From NCBI GenBank assembly GCA_017438085.1, contig JAFRWH010000008.1, forward strand, positions 1 through 5,311: 5,311 nt of DNA, written 5' to 3'. The notes below the pieces were generated by a model. The model did no database searches. It was not told where the DNA came from and saw only the letters and a list, made by a program, of their open reading frames with translations. Position 1 is the stretch's first letter. Every line of letters starts with the position of its first letter. The DNA comes from Bacillota bacterium (GTDB taxonomy: Bacteria > Bacillota_A > Clostridia > Peptostreptococcales > Anaerovoracaceae). Shown here one piece after another: positions 1 to 5,311 of the stretch. The position numbers and the translations under genes are program-made.

Positions 1-1713
1 CATGTGCTTGCGGTCTCGGGGCTTCACGTGGGACTGCTCTACGCCGCGGCAGTGAAGCTGCTGGGCGGAAGAAAGGGCTTGCCTGTCAGCATTGTCACGA
101 TAGGGCTCCTGCTGTGCTACGCAGCGCTGTCTAATTTCTCCGTTTCTGTGCTGCGGGCATCGCTCATGATCTTTCTTCACATAATGGCTTTTCATCTGAA
201 ACGCCGCTACGATATGGTGAGCGCTGCATCCCTGGGCGGAGTGGTATTTATGAGCCTTAATCCCTATACCATCTTCGATTCCGGCTTTCAGCTGAGCTTT
301 TGCGCAGCATATGCGATGGGTGTGGCGCTGCCCTGGGCGAGTCTTAAGATAGTTAAGTGGAGCGACCGGCTGAAGAGCGACGCGCTGTTTCATATAGGGA
401 ATATCCTTGCGCCTGCTTTTATGGTCCAGCTGGCCATGGCACCGCTTACTGCCTTTCATTTTCTGAATTATTCGCTGATAGCGCCGCTGATCAATCCGGT
501 AGCGGTCGCGATCGCTGGCCTGCTGGTGCCTGCGGGGCTTGGGGCCTTTGTTCTCGGCGGCTGGTCAGGGCTGCTCAACAGGGTCTGCGGGCTGGGCGCA
601 GCCATTCTTATACGTTTGAACAGCGCTGCCTCAGGCCTTGAATACTCTCACTTCGGAGTAGCTGCACCGCCTTTTGGCCTGCTTTTGCTGTACTACATAT
701 TTTTCTTCTTTTTCTTTTCCGAGACGCGCTTTATGCTCTGCAGGAAAGGGCGCTATGGAATGCTGGCAGGACTGTGCACGGCATTGTTTTTCGGCGCCTG
801 CGCGCTGCCCAGGGCTTTTGGCATTACTGACAGCCTGCTGCCCTGGAAGTATCCGCAGTACGATGTCTGCTTTGTGGATGTGGGGCAGGGCGACTGCATA
901 CATATTAGGAGCGGCGGTAAAAATCTCCTGCTGGATGGGGGAGGAAATTATTACACTAATACCGGAAGAGCGGTGCTGCGGGAATACCTCCTGAAAAACG
1001 GCGTGAGGAAGCTGGATATGGCGCTGGTCTCTCATCTGGATATGGACCACTGCAAGGGACTGGGAGAGCTGTCCGGGCTGATGGAGATAAAGGAATTTGC
1101 TTTTTCAGCAGCGGATGAGGGAGACAGCCGCCTGGCTGCTTTCAGAAGCCCTGTCCACAGCTTTCTTTCGGCCGGGGACCGCATAGAGCTGGGTAAAGAA
1201 GCCCGGCTGGAGATACTCTATCCTCTGAAAGGCGCCCCTGCCTCTGCAGATGATAATGAAAACTGCCTGGTAGCCCTGCTGAATATAAAAGGCGTCAGCA
1301 TGCTTCTGACCGGGGACATGACAGCCGGGACGGAGGAGGACTGTCTGCGCCGCTATCCTTCGCTGAAGGCAGATCTTATAAAGATAGCCCATCACGGTTC
1401 GGCCTATTCGACGCAGGAGGGCTTTATCAGAGCGCTGGCTCCTGAGTGGGCTGTAATATCCTGCGGAAGAAACAATCCTTACGGACATCCGGCTGCAAGA
1501 GTCATTGATTTACTGGAGGATTCGGGTATAATATACGGGAGGACCGATCTTGACGGCGCCATCTGCGCGGCAGTGCTTTCAGATGGTTCTGTAAGCCTCA
1601 GAAATGCCTCCGGGAGGCGTTTAACAGTCTCTCGCGATAAATTATACCTTCATGAAGAAAAGGAGCTTAAATGGCCGATTTTGAGCATCCCTTCAGGACT
1701 ATCAGAAAGATGA
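1..1713 (+). CDS. comEC: ComEC/Rec2 family competence protein, DNA-uptake channel (5'-truncated by window edge)
   Basis: Polytopic membrane protein that carries single-stranded DNA across the cytoplasmic membrane in natural transformation. The frame is open from base 1 (HVLAVSGLHVG is the family signature), so the GTG at 4 is internal and the true start lies upstream; B. subtilis ComEC is about 776 residues and 570 codons are seen here. Counting Val at base 4 as residue 1, the competence membrane domain covers about 1-275, with conserved SVSVLRASLM (46-55) and FDSGFQLSF (91-99). The metallo-beta-lactamase-like domain follows: FVDVGQGD (290-297), SHLDMDH (343-349, the HxDxDH metal motif), LLTGDM (434-439), AHHGS (462-466) and YGHP (493-496). 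All expected metal motifs are intact. In characterised relatives this domain is linked to degradation of the non-transforming strand. The 3' end overlaps holA by 43 nt. Whether the organism is transformable cannot be judged from this gene alone. Confidence 0.95.
   Translation, partial: HVLAVSGLHVGLLYAAAVKLLGGRKGLPVSIVTIGLLLCYAALSNFSVSVLRASLMIFLHIMAFHLKRRYDMVSAASLGGVVFMSLNPYTIFDSGFQLSFCAAYAMGVALPWASLKIVKWSDRLKSDALFHIGNILAPAFMVQLAMAPLTAFHFLNYSLIAPLINPVAVAIAGLLVPAGLGAFVLGGWSGLLNRVCGLGAAILIRLNSAASGLEYSHFGVAAPPFGLLLLYYIFFFFFFSETRFMLCRKGRYGMLAGLCTALFFGACALPRAFGITDSLLPWKYPQYDVCFVDVGQGDCIHIRSGGKNLLLDGGGNYYTNTGRAVLREYLLKNGVRKLDMALVSHLDMDHCKGLGELSGLMEIKEFAFSAADEGDSRLAAFRSPVHSFLSAGDRIELGKEARLEILYPLKGAPASADDNENCLVALLNIKGVSMLLTGDMTAGTEEDCLRRYPSLKADLIKIAHHGSAYSTQEGFIRALAPEWAVISCGRNNPYGHPAARVIDLLEDSGIIYGRTDLDGAICAAVLSDGSVSLRNASGRRLTVSRDKLYLHEEKELKWPILSIPSGLSER
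1505..1532 (+). promoter_or_regulatory. Possible internal promoter for holA-rlmN within comEC
   Basis: TTGATT (1505-1510) lies 16 bp before a perfect TATAAT (1527-1532), inside the comEC coding region and about 140 bp upstream of the holA start. Such a site would let holA and rlmN be transcribed when comEC is not, which would suit an essential replication gene placed behind a competence gene. There is no extended TGn motif, and a chance match inside coding DNA is possible. Confidence 0.35.
1660..1665 (+). promoter_or_regulatory. Ribosome binding site of holA, inside comEC
   Basis: AAGGAG at 1660-1665, 5 nt before the ATG at 1671, decides the holA start. It lies within the last codons of comEC, so ribosomes finishing comEC cross it. 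The next in-frame ATGs (1710 and 1713) have no comparable purine-rich box and would shorten the N-terminus by 13 or more residues. Confidence 0.8.
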
Positions 1714-2738
1714 TGGCAGCTGCGGGGGAGACCGGGGCATATCCCAGGCTCCTGCTTCTGTGCGGCCGGGAGGAATTCCTGCTGCGCTGGGCCTTGAGCT
1801 ATCTTAAGGATGAGCTGGTCTCGCCTGTCACGGAGGCGCTGGATTACAGCTATTTCTCCGGAGAAGACCTGGATATATATGATGTTATCGCAGCCTGCGA
1901 GACTCTGCCCATGTTTTCCACCCGCAAGCTGGTGGCTGTAGATGCCGAAAAGCTGCTGACGGGTTCCAAAAACGACGGGGGAAGCGCAGGCTCTGCGGAG
2001 CTGGCTGAATATCTTCCGAAGATACCTGAAAGCTGCTGCCTTGTGCTCGTGAGCAGCAAGGTCAACAAGACCAGATCCCTTTACAAGGCCTGCGAAAAAT
2101 ACGGAATAGTCTACGATTTTGTGCCGCTTGACGGAGCAAGTCTTGGCGCATGGATGCAGAAGCGCTTCCAGAGCGCAGGGCTTTCCGCCGACAGGCAGAT
2201 GATGCTCTCCTTCGCTTACGGCAACGGCTACGGAGAAAAGGACAGCGACTACGATCTCTACAGCCTGGAGAACGATCTGAAAAAGGTTATAGCCTATGCG
2301 GACGGTCCTGTGGTCAGAGAATCCGATTTTAGAGTGGCCGAAAGCAGACGTCTTGAAACCGATGCCTTCAGGCTTTTGGATTCGGCCTTTTCGGGAGAAA
2401 AAGCCCAGGCTTATCAGATACTTGACAACAGCATCGAACTAAGCCAGCCCTCGAAGGCTCAGGGTGTGCTGCTGCAGCTTACCGGACTACTGGCTTCCCA
2501 GCTGGAGCTTATGCTTGAGTACTCCGAACGCAAGGCTGAGGGGCAGTCGTATCAGCAGATAGCTCAGGGCATGGGTATAAACAAATACAGGCTGGATAAG
2601 CTTATCCCTGCGGCAAACCGCCGCAGCATCAATCAGCTCAAGCGCAATCTTTTCGACGTGCTTAAGATAGACCGCGACATGAAGAGCGGCATCATCGACA
2701 TAAGACTGGCGCTGGAGCTTTTCATAGCAGGACTGTAG
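1671..2738 (+). CDS. holA: DNA polymerase III subunit delta
   Basis: The delta subunit of the clamp loader opens the beta sliding clamp and loads it on primed DNA with delta-prime and the DnaX ATPase subunits. The length of 355 residues is slightly above the usual 330-350. The N-terminal AAA+-like fold begins with LLCGREEFLLR (29-39) and, as usual in delta, has no Walker A motif. ETLPMFSTRKLVAV (81-94) is the typical strand-turn region involved with the clamp. LENDLKKV (199-206) is the conserved joint of the middle domain. The C-terminal helical collar domain (about 225-355) ends in IDIRLALELFIAGL, characteristic of the family. An acidic, Tyr-rich stretch (GYGEKDSDYDLYS, about 186-198) before LENDL looks like a small lineage insertion. 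The gene starts inside comEC, a pairing common in Firmicutes; rlmN follows after 27 nt, suggesting one operon. Confidence 0.94.
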   Translation: MADFEHPFRTIRKMMAAAGETGAYPRLLLLCGREEFLLRWALSYLKDELVSPVTEALDYSYFSGEDLDIYDVIAACETLPMFSTRKLVAVDAEKLLTGSKNDGGSAGSAELAEYLPKIPESCCLVLVSSKVNKTRSLYKACEKYGIVYDFVPLDGASLGAWMQKRFQSAGLSADRQMMLSFAYGNGYGEKDSDYDLYSLENDLKKVIAYADGPVVRESDFRVAESRRLETDAFRLLDSAFSGEKAQAYQILDNSIELSQPSKAQGVLLQLTGLLASQLELMLEYSERKAEGQSYQQIAQGMGINKYRLDKLIPAANRRSINQLKRNLFDVLKIDRDMKSGIIDIRLALELFIAGL

Positions 2739-2739
2739 G

Positions 2740-2755
2740 CTGCATTTCTTTGCAG
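2740..2755 (+). other. Small hairpin between holA and rlmN
   Basis: CTGCA (2740-2744) and TGCAG (2751-2755) form a perfect 5-bp stem with a TTTCTT loop directly after the holA stop and 10 nt before the rlmN ATG. No U-run follows, so it is not an intrinsic terminator. It could mark a processing or translational-coupling site, or be chance. Confidence 0.3.
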
Positions 2756-2765
2756 ATATTGCGGA

Positions 2766-3782
2766 ATGGATAATTTTAAGGATCTTACAAGAGAAGAAAG
2801 AAAGACTGCGCTCAAGGAGCTGGGGCTCCCTGCCTTCAGGGAGGCTCAGATCTTTAACTGGATATGCAAGGGCTGTTCGGATTTCGGGGAGATGAGCGAT
2901 CTTTCCGCAGATCTGAGAGCCGGGCTTGCAGAGAAGTGGAGCCTTCAGAGCCTGAGCGTGGACCTGGTCCAGAGCTCCTCTGACGGCACCAAAAAATTCC
3001 TGCTGGGGCTGCCCGACGGAAACAAGATCGAGACTGTATTCATGGAATACAGCTACGGCAATTCCCTCTGCATCTCCACCCAGGTGGGCTGCGCCATGGG
3101 CTGCAGCTTCTGCGCCTCAACTATAGGGGGAAAACGCCGGAACCTAATGGCCTGGGAGATGCTGGATGAATTCATCGTGAGCGAAAAGGCTGCCGGAAAG
3201 CCGGTCAACCATCTGGTGCTAATGGGCATAGGCGAACCCTTCGATAATTACGACAATCTCTGCGAATTCCTTCGGCAGATACACGATCCGAAGGGCATAA
3301 ACCTGAGCTACAGGAACATCACCGTATCGACCTGCGGCATAGTCCCGAAGATAGAGCAGTTTGGTAAGGATTTTCCTCAGGTGAATCTGGCCATATCTCT
3401 CCATGCTGCCAATCAGCAGGCAAGGGAGGCACTGATGCCGGTGGCAAAGGCGTACGATCTTAAAAGCCTTCTGGCGGCGGCAGATGCGCACGGAAAGGAG
3501 ACAGGCCGGCGGGTCACATACGAATACACTCTTATAGCAGGCAAAAATGACAGCCTGGAGGGCGCCGCCGAGCTGGCGGACCTGCTCCGGGGAACGCTAT
3601 GCCATGTGAACCTGATCCCTCTGAACCCGGTGGCGGAAACAGGCCTTTTGGCCTCTTCCAGGAAGCAGGCTCTGGCCTTCGCGGACTACCTTGAAAAGCA
3701 CGGAGTGCCCTGCAGCATCAGACGGACCCTGGGCAAGGATATAGATGCTGCCTGCGGACAGCTGAGAAAAAAGAATAGCTGA
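2766..3782 (+). CDS. rlmN: Dual-specificity 23S rRNA (A2503-C2) / tRNA (A37-C2) methyltransferase RlmN
   Basis: Radical-SAM enzyme that methylates C2 of A2503 in 23S rRNA, at the peptidyl-transferase centre and exit-tunnel mouth, and C2 of A37 in some tRNAs. Its 338 residues are near the family norm. The radical-SAM cluster motif is CAMGCSFC, with Cys109, Cys113 and Cys116. Both mechanistic cysteines are present: Cys102 in NSLCIS, seven residues before the cluster as in E. coli Cys118, and Cys330 in DAACGQLR, the methyl-carrying residue. SAM-binding motifs include MGIGEPFDNYDN (153-164), NLAISLHA (207-214) and NLIPLNP (282-288). The intact GEP motif and general alignment favour RlmN over the resistance paralogue Cfr. 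The ATG at 2766 is the only plausible start but has no good Shine-Dalgarno (only GCGGA directly abutting it), so translation may be coupled to holA, whose stop is 27 nt away. No terminator follows the gene. Confidence 0.96.
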   Translation: MDNFKDLTREERKTALKELGLPAFREAQIFNWICKGCSDFGEMSDLSADLRAGLAEKWSLQSLSVDLVQSSSDGTKKFLLGLPDGNKIETVFMEYSYGNSLCISTQVGCAMGCSFCASTIGGKRRNLMAWEMLDEFIVSEKAAGKPVNHLVLMGIGEPFDNYDNLCEFLRQIHDPKGINLSYRNITVSTCGIVPKIEQFGKDFPQVNLAISLHAANQQAREALMPVAKAYDLKSLLAAADAHGKETGRRVTYEYTLIAGKNDSLEGAAELADLLRGTLCHVNLIPLNPVAETGLLASSRKQALAFADYLEKHGVPCSIRRTLGKDIDAACGQLRKKNS

Positions 3783-3797
3783 AAACGATTATTAGCC

Positions 3798-3826
3798 TTG
3801 CACCGGACTGCCCTGACAGGTATAAT
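3798..3826 (+). promoter_or_regulatory. Sigma-A-type promoter of the small P-loop gene
   Basis: TTGCAC (3798-3803) is separated by the optimal 17 bp from a perfect TATAAT (3821-3826). Initiation is expected near 3832-3834, giving a leader of about 50 nt before the TTG start at 3884. The -35 box matches the consensus only in TTG. Placement between the rlmN stop and the next gene supports a real promoter. No operator-like palindrome is evident. Confidence 0.65.
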
Positions 3827-3866
3827 GAAATCGGTACAGTTAATGACGCGCAAAGCGAAAAAATAG

Positions 3867-3875
3867 AAAGGGAGG
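3867..3875 (+). promoter_or_regulatory. Strong Shine-Dalgarno that sets a TTG start
   Basis: AAAGGGAGG at 3867-3875 sits 8 nt before TTG at 3884. This strong box and good spacing support the rare start codon. The first in-frame ATG comes at codon 17, after the P-loop, and would destroy the nucleotide-binding motif. Confidence 0.85.
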
Positions 3876-3883
3876 CGATTCCA

Positions 3884-4312
3884 TTGGTTAAGTTACTCAT
3901 AGGCCACAAGGGAAGCGGCAAGACCGGCAAAATGGTGGAGCTTGCTAATTCAAGCCTGAATACAGTTAAGGGAAGCGTTGTTTTTATCAATAAAAATCAG
4001 AGACTCATCTACGATCTCAAATACAGCATCCGTGTAGTTTGCATGGAAGAATACGAGTCGATCACCAACATCGACGAATACATCGGATTTATCCTCGGCA
4101 TCATCAGCCAGGATCACGACATAGAGCTGATATTCATCGACAGCATCCTTAAGCACGCCGATGTAAGCATCAACAATCTGGAGGATTTCTTCGAAAGACT
4201 CGACGGAATTTCCAAGAAATACGGTCCGGACTTTATAGTAAGCGTCAGCGCCGGCGAGGATGAGCTGGGCGATTACATCAAGAAGTACGAGCTTGTGGAG
4301 CATCACGCATAG
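3884..4312 (+). CDS. Small P-loop NTPase-like protein of unknown function
   Basis: The 142-residue soluble protein starts at TTG. A short first strand (VKLLI) leads straight into a Walker A motif GHKGSGKT (7-14). A Walker B-like strand IELIFIDS (80-87) ends in Asp86, and a third strand FIVSVSA (117-123) resembles the strand after Walker B in RecA/AAA-like folds. There is no signal peptide, membrane segment or added domain, so it is close to a minimal nucleotide-binding core. It resembles a short P-loop family I recall from many Clostridia, sometimes loosely labelled ATP-binding or PilT-like; I cannot verify this, and nothing here supports a pilus role. It has its own promoter and terminator, separate from rlmN. 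Sampled 60-base lines are about 33-47% G+C, against about 63% for a line of rlmN, so composition differs from its neighbours. ATP or GTP binding is likely; hydrolysis, substrate and partners are unknown. Confidence 0.88.
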   Translation: MVKLLIGHKGSGKTGKMVELANSSLNTVKGSVVFINKNQRLIYDLKYSIRVVCMEEYESITNIDEYIGFILGIISQDHDIELIFIDSILKHADVSINNLEDFFERLDGISKKYGPDFIVSVSAGEDELGDYIKKYELVEHHA

Positions 4313-4351
4313 CCCGCAGAGCGCAAAGCTTCAACTGAATATCGAATGAAC

Positions 4352-4383
4352 AAAGCTGCAGCCCTAAGGGACTGCAGCTTTTT
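4352..4383 (+). terminator. Intrinsic terminator after the small P-loop gene
   Basis: AAAGCTGCAG (4352-4361) pairs perfectly with CTGCAGCTTT (4372-4381). An inner CCC/GGG pair, a TAA loop and one bulged A (4371) complete the stem, and a run of five T (4379-4383) follows. It lies 39 nt after the stop of the P-loop gene. Read from the minus strand, only TTT follows the stem, so it would be a weak terminator for the convergent decarboxylase. Confidence 0.9.
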
Positions 4384-4402
4384 AAGTGTGATGATAGTAC
4401 AC

Positions 4403-4415
4403 GGGAGGATGCCTT
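4403..4415 (+). repeat. Direct repeat, copy 1 (GGGAGGATGCCTT)
   Basis: Exact 13-bp match to 4508-4520, lying 105 bp upstream. Similarity continues imperfectly on both sides: CA(C/T) before it, and (T/G)TG(G)CAG after it. A short potential hairpin (GTGT 4386-4389 with ACAC 4399-4402) immediately precedes it, as a larger hairpin precedes copy 2. Confidence 0.6.
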
Positions 4416-4451
4416 TTGCAGCATACCATTAGGGATGTTTTTCGTCATTAA

Positions 4452-4540
4452 ATTTTGACGGGTGACATAAGGAGGGCACCCGTGCGCTGAGCGTAAGCGA
4501 TGCGCATGGGAGGATGCCTTGTGGCAGGACCCGTCAAAAT
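4452..4540 (+). other. 89-bp structured inverted-repeat element (possible ncRNA or extragenic palindrome)
   Basis: A perfect 12-bp inverted repeat, ATTTTGACGGGT (4452-4463) and ACCCGTCAAAAT (4529-4540), encloses further nested pairing. Helix 2 is 4466-4472 with 4517-4523 (7 bp, one G-T). Helix 3 is CCCGTGCGC 4479-4487 with GCGCATGGG 4502-4510 (9 bp, one G-T). At the tip, GC-GTAA-GC (4491-4498) makes a GNRA-type tetraloop. The G-T pairs are wobble pairs only if the plus strand is the RNA; on the minus strand they become C-A mismatches. No U-run follows on either strand, so it is not a standard terminator. I recognise no riboswitch or known RNA family and see no clear target-site duplication. 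It could be a small RNA, a 3'-UTR element, or a MITE/REP-like repeat. Confidence 0.55.
4508..4520 (+). repeat. Direct repeat, copy 2 (GGGAGGATGCCTT), inside the structured element
   Basis: Exact 13-bp copy of 4403-4415. Its first bases form the 3' side of helix 3 of the 89-bp element and its last bases belong to helix 2, so the repeat is part of the fold. It can also start a small competing hairpin, TGCC-TTGT-GGCA (4515-4526). Confidence 0.6.
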
Positions 4541-4554
4541 ATACTTTATCAATC

Positions 4555-5311
4555 TTACTCCTCGATCACCAGCACGGTCTCCAGTGTGGGATCGGAAGGA
4601 CCTTGCAGGTGACCCTTGCGGAGGCGGAAGCGCTCCAGGTACTCCCAGACCTCGTCGCTCATGCGTTCGCCGTTGTAGATAACGGGGATGCCGGGAGGAT
4701 AGGGGGCTATCATCTCGCCCATGATGCGGCCCTTGCATTCAGCCCAGGGAATGCGCTTCTTGAGGCTGAAATAGGATTCTCTTGGAGACAGCACATATTC
4801 GGGTATGGGAGGCAGGGGCTCGCCACCCGGCAGAGGCTTGCCTGTTTTTATGTTCTTTGCGGAAATATCCTTCAGCGCCGCAACCAGTCTGTCAAGGTCG
4901 CTCTTGTCGTTGGCGTAGGTGACGATTGCCACGAAATTGCGGTAGTCGGTGACTTCGATATCGATGTTATAGTCGAAGAAGAGTATCTTCTTCATGTCGA
5001 AGCCGGTGATGCCCAGATCTGCGCAGCTTACTATCAGGCGGGTCTCGTCGTAGTCGTTTATGCCTGCACGGCCGACGACTTCCTTAGTTGCGCACTTGAC
5101 GCCGGGTATGGTGTTGATCTCCTCCGCCGCTGCTTTGGCCAGGGAGAGGGCATTATCTATCATCTCTGCGCCGTGGAGCGCCATCTCCTCTCTTGCCACA
5201 TCGAGGGATGTCATAAGTATGTAGCTGGGGCTGGTGCTCTGGACCAGGTGGAGATTTGCTTCGGGCTGGGCTCTGTCCACCAGCTTGCTCTTTACGTGGA
5301 TCATGGAACTC
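4555..5311 (-). CDS. Orn/Lys/Arg decarboxylase family protein, C-terminal half (truncated by window edge)
   Basis: PLP-dependent, aspartate-aminotransferase-fold decarboxylase, the Firmicutes SpeA/YaaO type, normally about 480 residues. The 251 complete codons seen are the C-terminal half; the frame stays open through 5311, so the Met at 5304 is internal. Numbering from that Met, LVQSTSPSYILMTSLDVAR (20-38) is a family hallmark just after the catalytic core. The small domain follows, then the Orn/Lys/Arg decarboxylase C-terminal domain with SPRESYF and APYPPGIPVIY (PYPPGIP at 201-207). The PLP-binding lysine (SxHKT region) is expected just beyond the right edge and cannot be checked. The likely role is decarboxylation of arginine, lysine or ornithine to agmatine, cadaverine or putrescine for polyamine synthesis; sequence alone does not fix the substrate. 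It converges on the P-loop gene, and no good intrinsic terminator of its own is seen downstream of its stop at 4555-4557. Confidence 0.93.
   Translation of the reverse strand, partial: SSMIHVKSKLVDRAQPEANLHLVQSTSPSYILMTSLDVAREEMALHGAEMIDNALSLAKAAAEEINTIPGVKCATKEVVGRAGINDYDETRLIVSCADLGITGFDMKKILFFDYNIDIEVTDYRNFVAIVTYANDKSDLDRLVAALKDISAKNIKTGKPLPGGEPLPPIPEYVLSPRESYFSLKKRIPWAECKGRIMGEMIAPYPPGIPVIYNGERMSDEVWEYLERFRLRKGHLQGPSDPTLETVLVIEE

Noticed and set aside
631..1488. Minus-strand open frames of 127-139 codons opposite comEC
   Set aside because: They lie opposite well-conserved ComEC motifs, and the predicted peptides have no recognisable domain.
3098..3114. Possible Cfr-type resistance methyltransferase instead of RlmN
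   Set aside because: The intact GEPFDNYDN motif, the family-typical ends and the housekeeping operon position all fit RlmN.
3950..4306. Long minus-strand open frame (118 codons) opposite the small P-loop gene
   Set aside because: It is the shadow of a gene with a clear P-loop, promoter, ribosome binding site and terminator. It shows no recognisable motif and no ribosome binding site was seen.
4403..4432. Mini-ORF ATG CCT TTT... (seven codons) directly after GGGAGG
   Set aside because: The Shine-Dalgarno-like box abuts the ATG with no spacing, and the peptide is too short to support.
4452..4540. Calling the inverted-repeat element a transposon-derived MITE
   Set aside because: The 12-bp terminal repeats fit the idea, but I found no convincing target-site duplication, transposase or second copy of the ends in the window. 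The nested strand-biased pairing points at least as much to RNA structure.
4452..4540. Intrinsic terminator for the minus-strand decarboxylase
   Set aside because: Read on the minus strand, the right-hand arm is followed by TTTAATGACG rather than a U-run, and the inner helices gain C-A mismatches.
4692..4701. Third GGGAGGAT-like copy inside the decarboxylase gene
   Set aside because: It is the reverse complement of codons for the conserved PYPPG motif, so the protein sequence explains it.
4448..4738. Minus-strand 96-codon frame and plus-strand 60-codon frame (4500-4682) overlapping the decarboxylase end and the structured element
   Set aside because: Both overlap well-conserved decarboxylase sequence in other frames and give low-complexity Arg/Pro-rich peptides. 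The GGGAGG near the plus-strand frame lies after its ATG rather than before it.

Overview
The window looks like a piece of a chromosome from a Gram-positive anaerobe of the Bacillota, probably class Clostridia. The reasons are the comEC-holA gene pair, strong AGGAGG-type ribosome binding sites, use of a TTG start, a perfect TATAAT -10 box, and a 'short-type' Orn/Lys/Arg decarboxylase of the kind common in Firmicutes. This placement is inference from gene content; no rRNA or other species marker is present. Most genes are moderately G+C-rich, but the small gene at 3884-4312 is visibly richer in A+T.

Plus-strand block, 1-3782. The window opens inside comEC, the DNA-uptake channel. Its N-terminal part is off the left edge, while the competence membrane domain and the metallo-beta-lactamase-like domain are both present. 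comEC overlaps the start of holA (DNA polymerase III delta subunit) by 43 nt, and the holA ribosome binding site lies inside comEC. rlmN, the radical-SAM methyltransferase of 23S rRNA A2503 and tRNA A37, follows after 27 nt. The three genes look co-transcribed, with a possible internal promoter in the 3' end of comEC.

Plus-strand single gene, 3783-4383. A sigma-A-type promoter (TTGCAC, 17 bp, TATAAT), a strong Shine-Dalgarno and a TTG start lead into a 142-residue P-loop protein of unknown function. A strong intrinsic terminator follows, so this appears to be a self-contained transcription unit.

Convergent intergenic region, 4384-4554. It holds no credible gene but is unusually structured. 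There is a perfect 12-bp inverted repeat enclosing an 89-bp element that can fold into three stacked helices capped by a GNRA-type tetraloop. A 13-bp exact direct repeat is also present, as are several mutually exclusive alternative pairings. The two G-T pairs and the tetraloop are favourable only when the plus strand is read as RNA. This is the least explained part of the window.

Minus strand, 4555-5311. This is the C-terminal half of a PLP-dependent Orn/Lys/Arg decarboxylase, convergent with the rest and running off the right edge. It is probably involved in polyamine synthesis.

The genes are mostly housekeeping (DNA uptake, replication, ribosome modification, polyamine metabolism). I see no defence system, CRISPR array, phage or transposase. 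The candidates for something undescribed are the small P-loop protein and the structured intergenic element.
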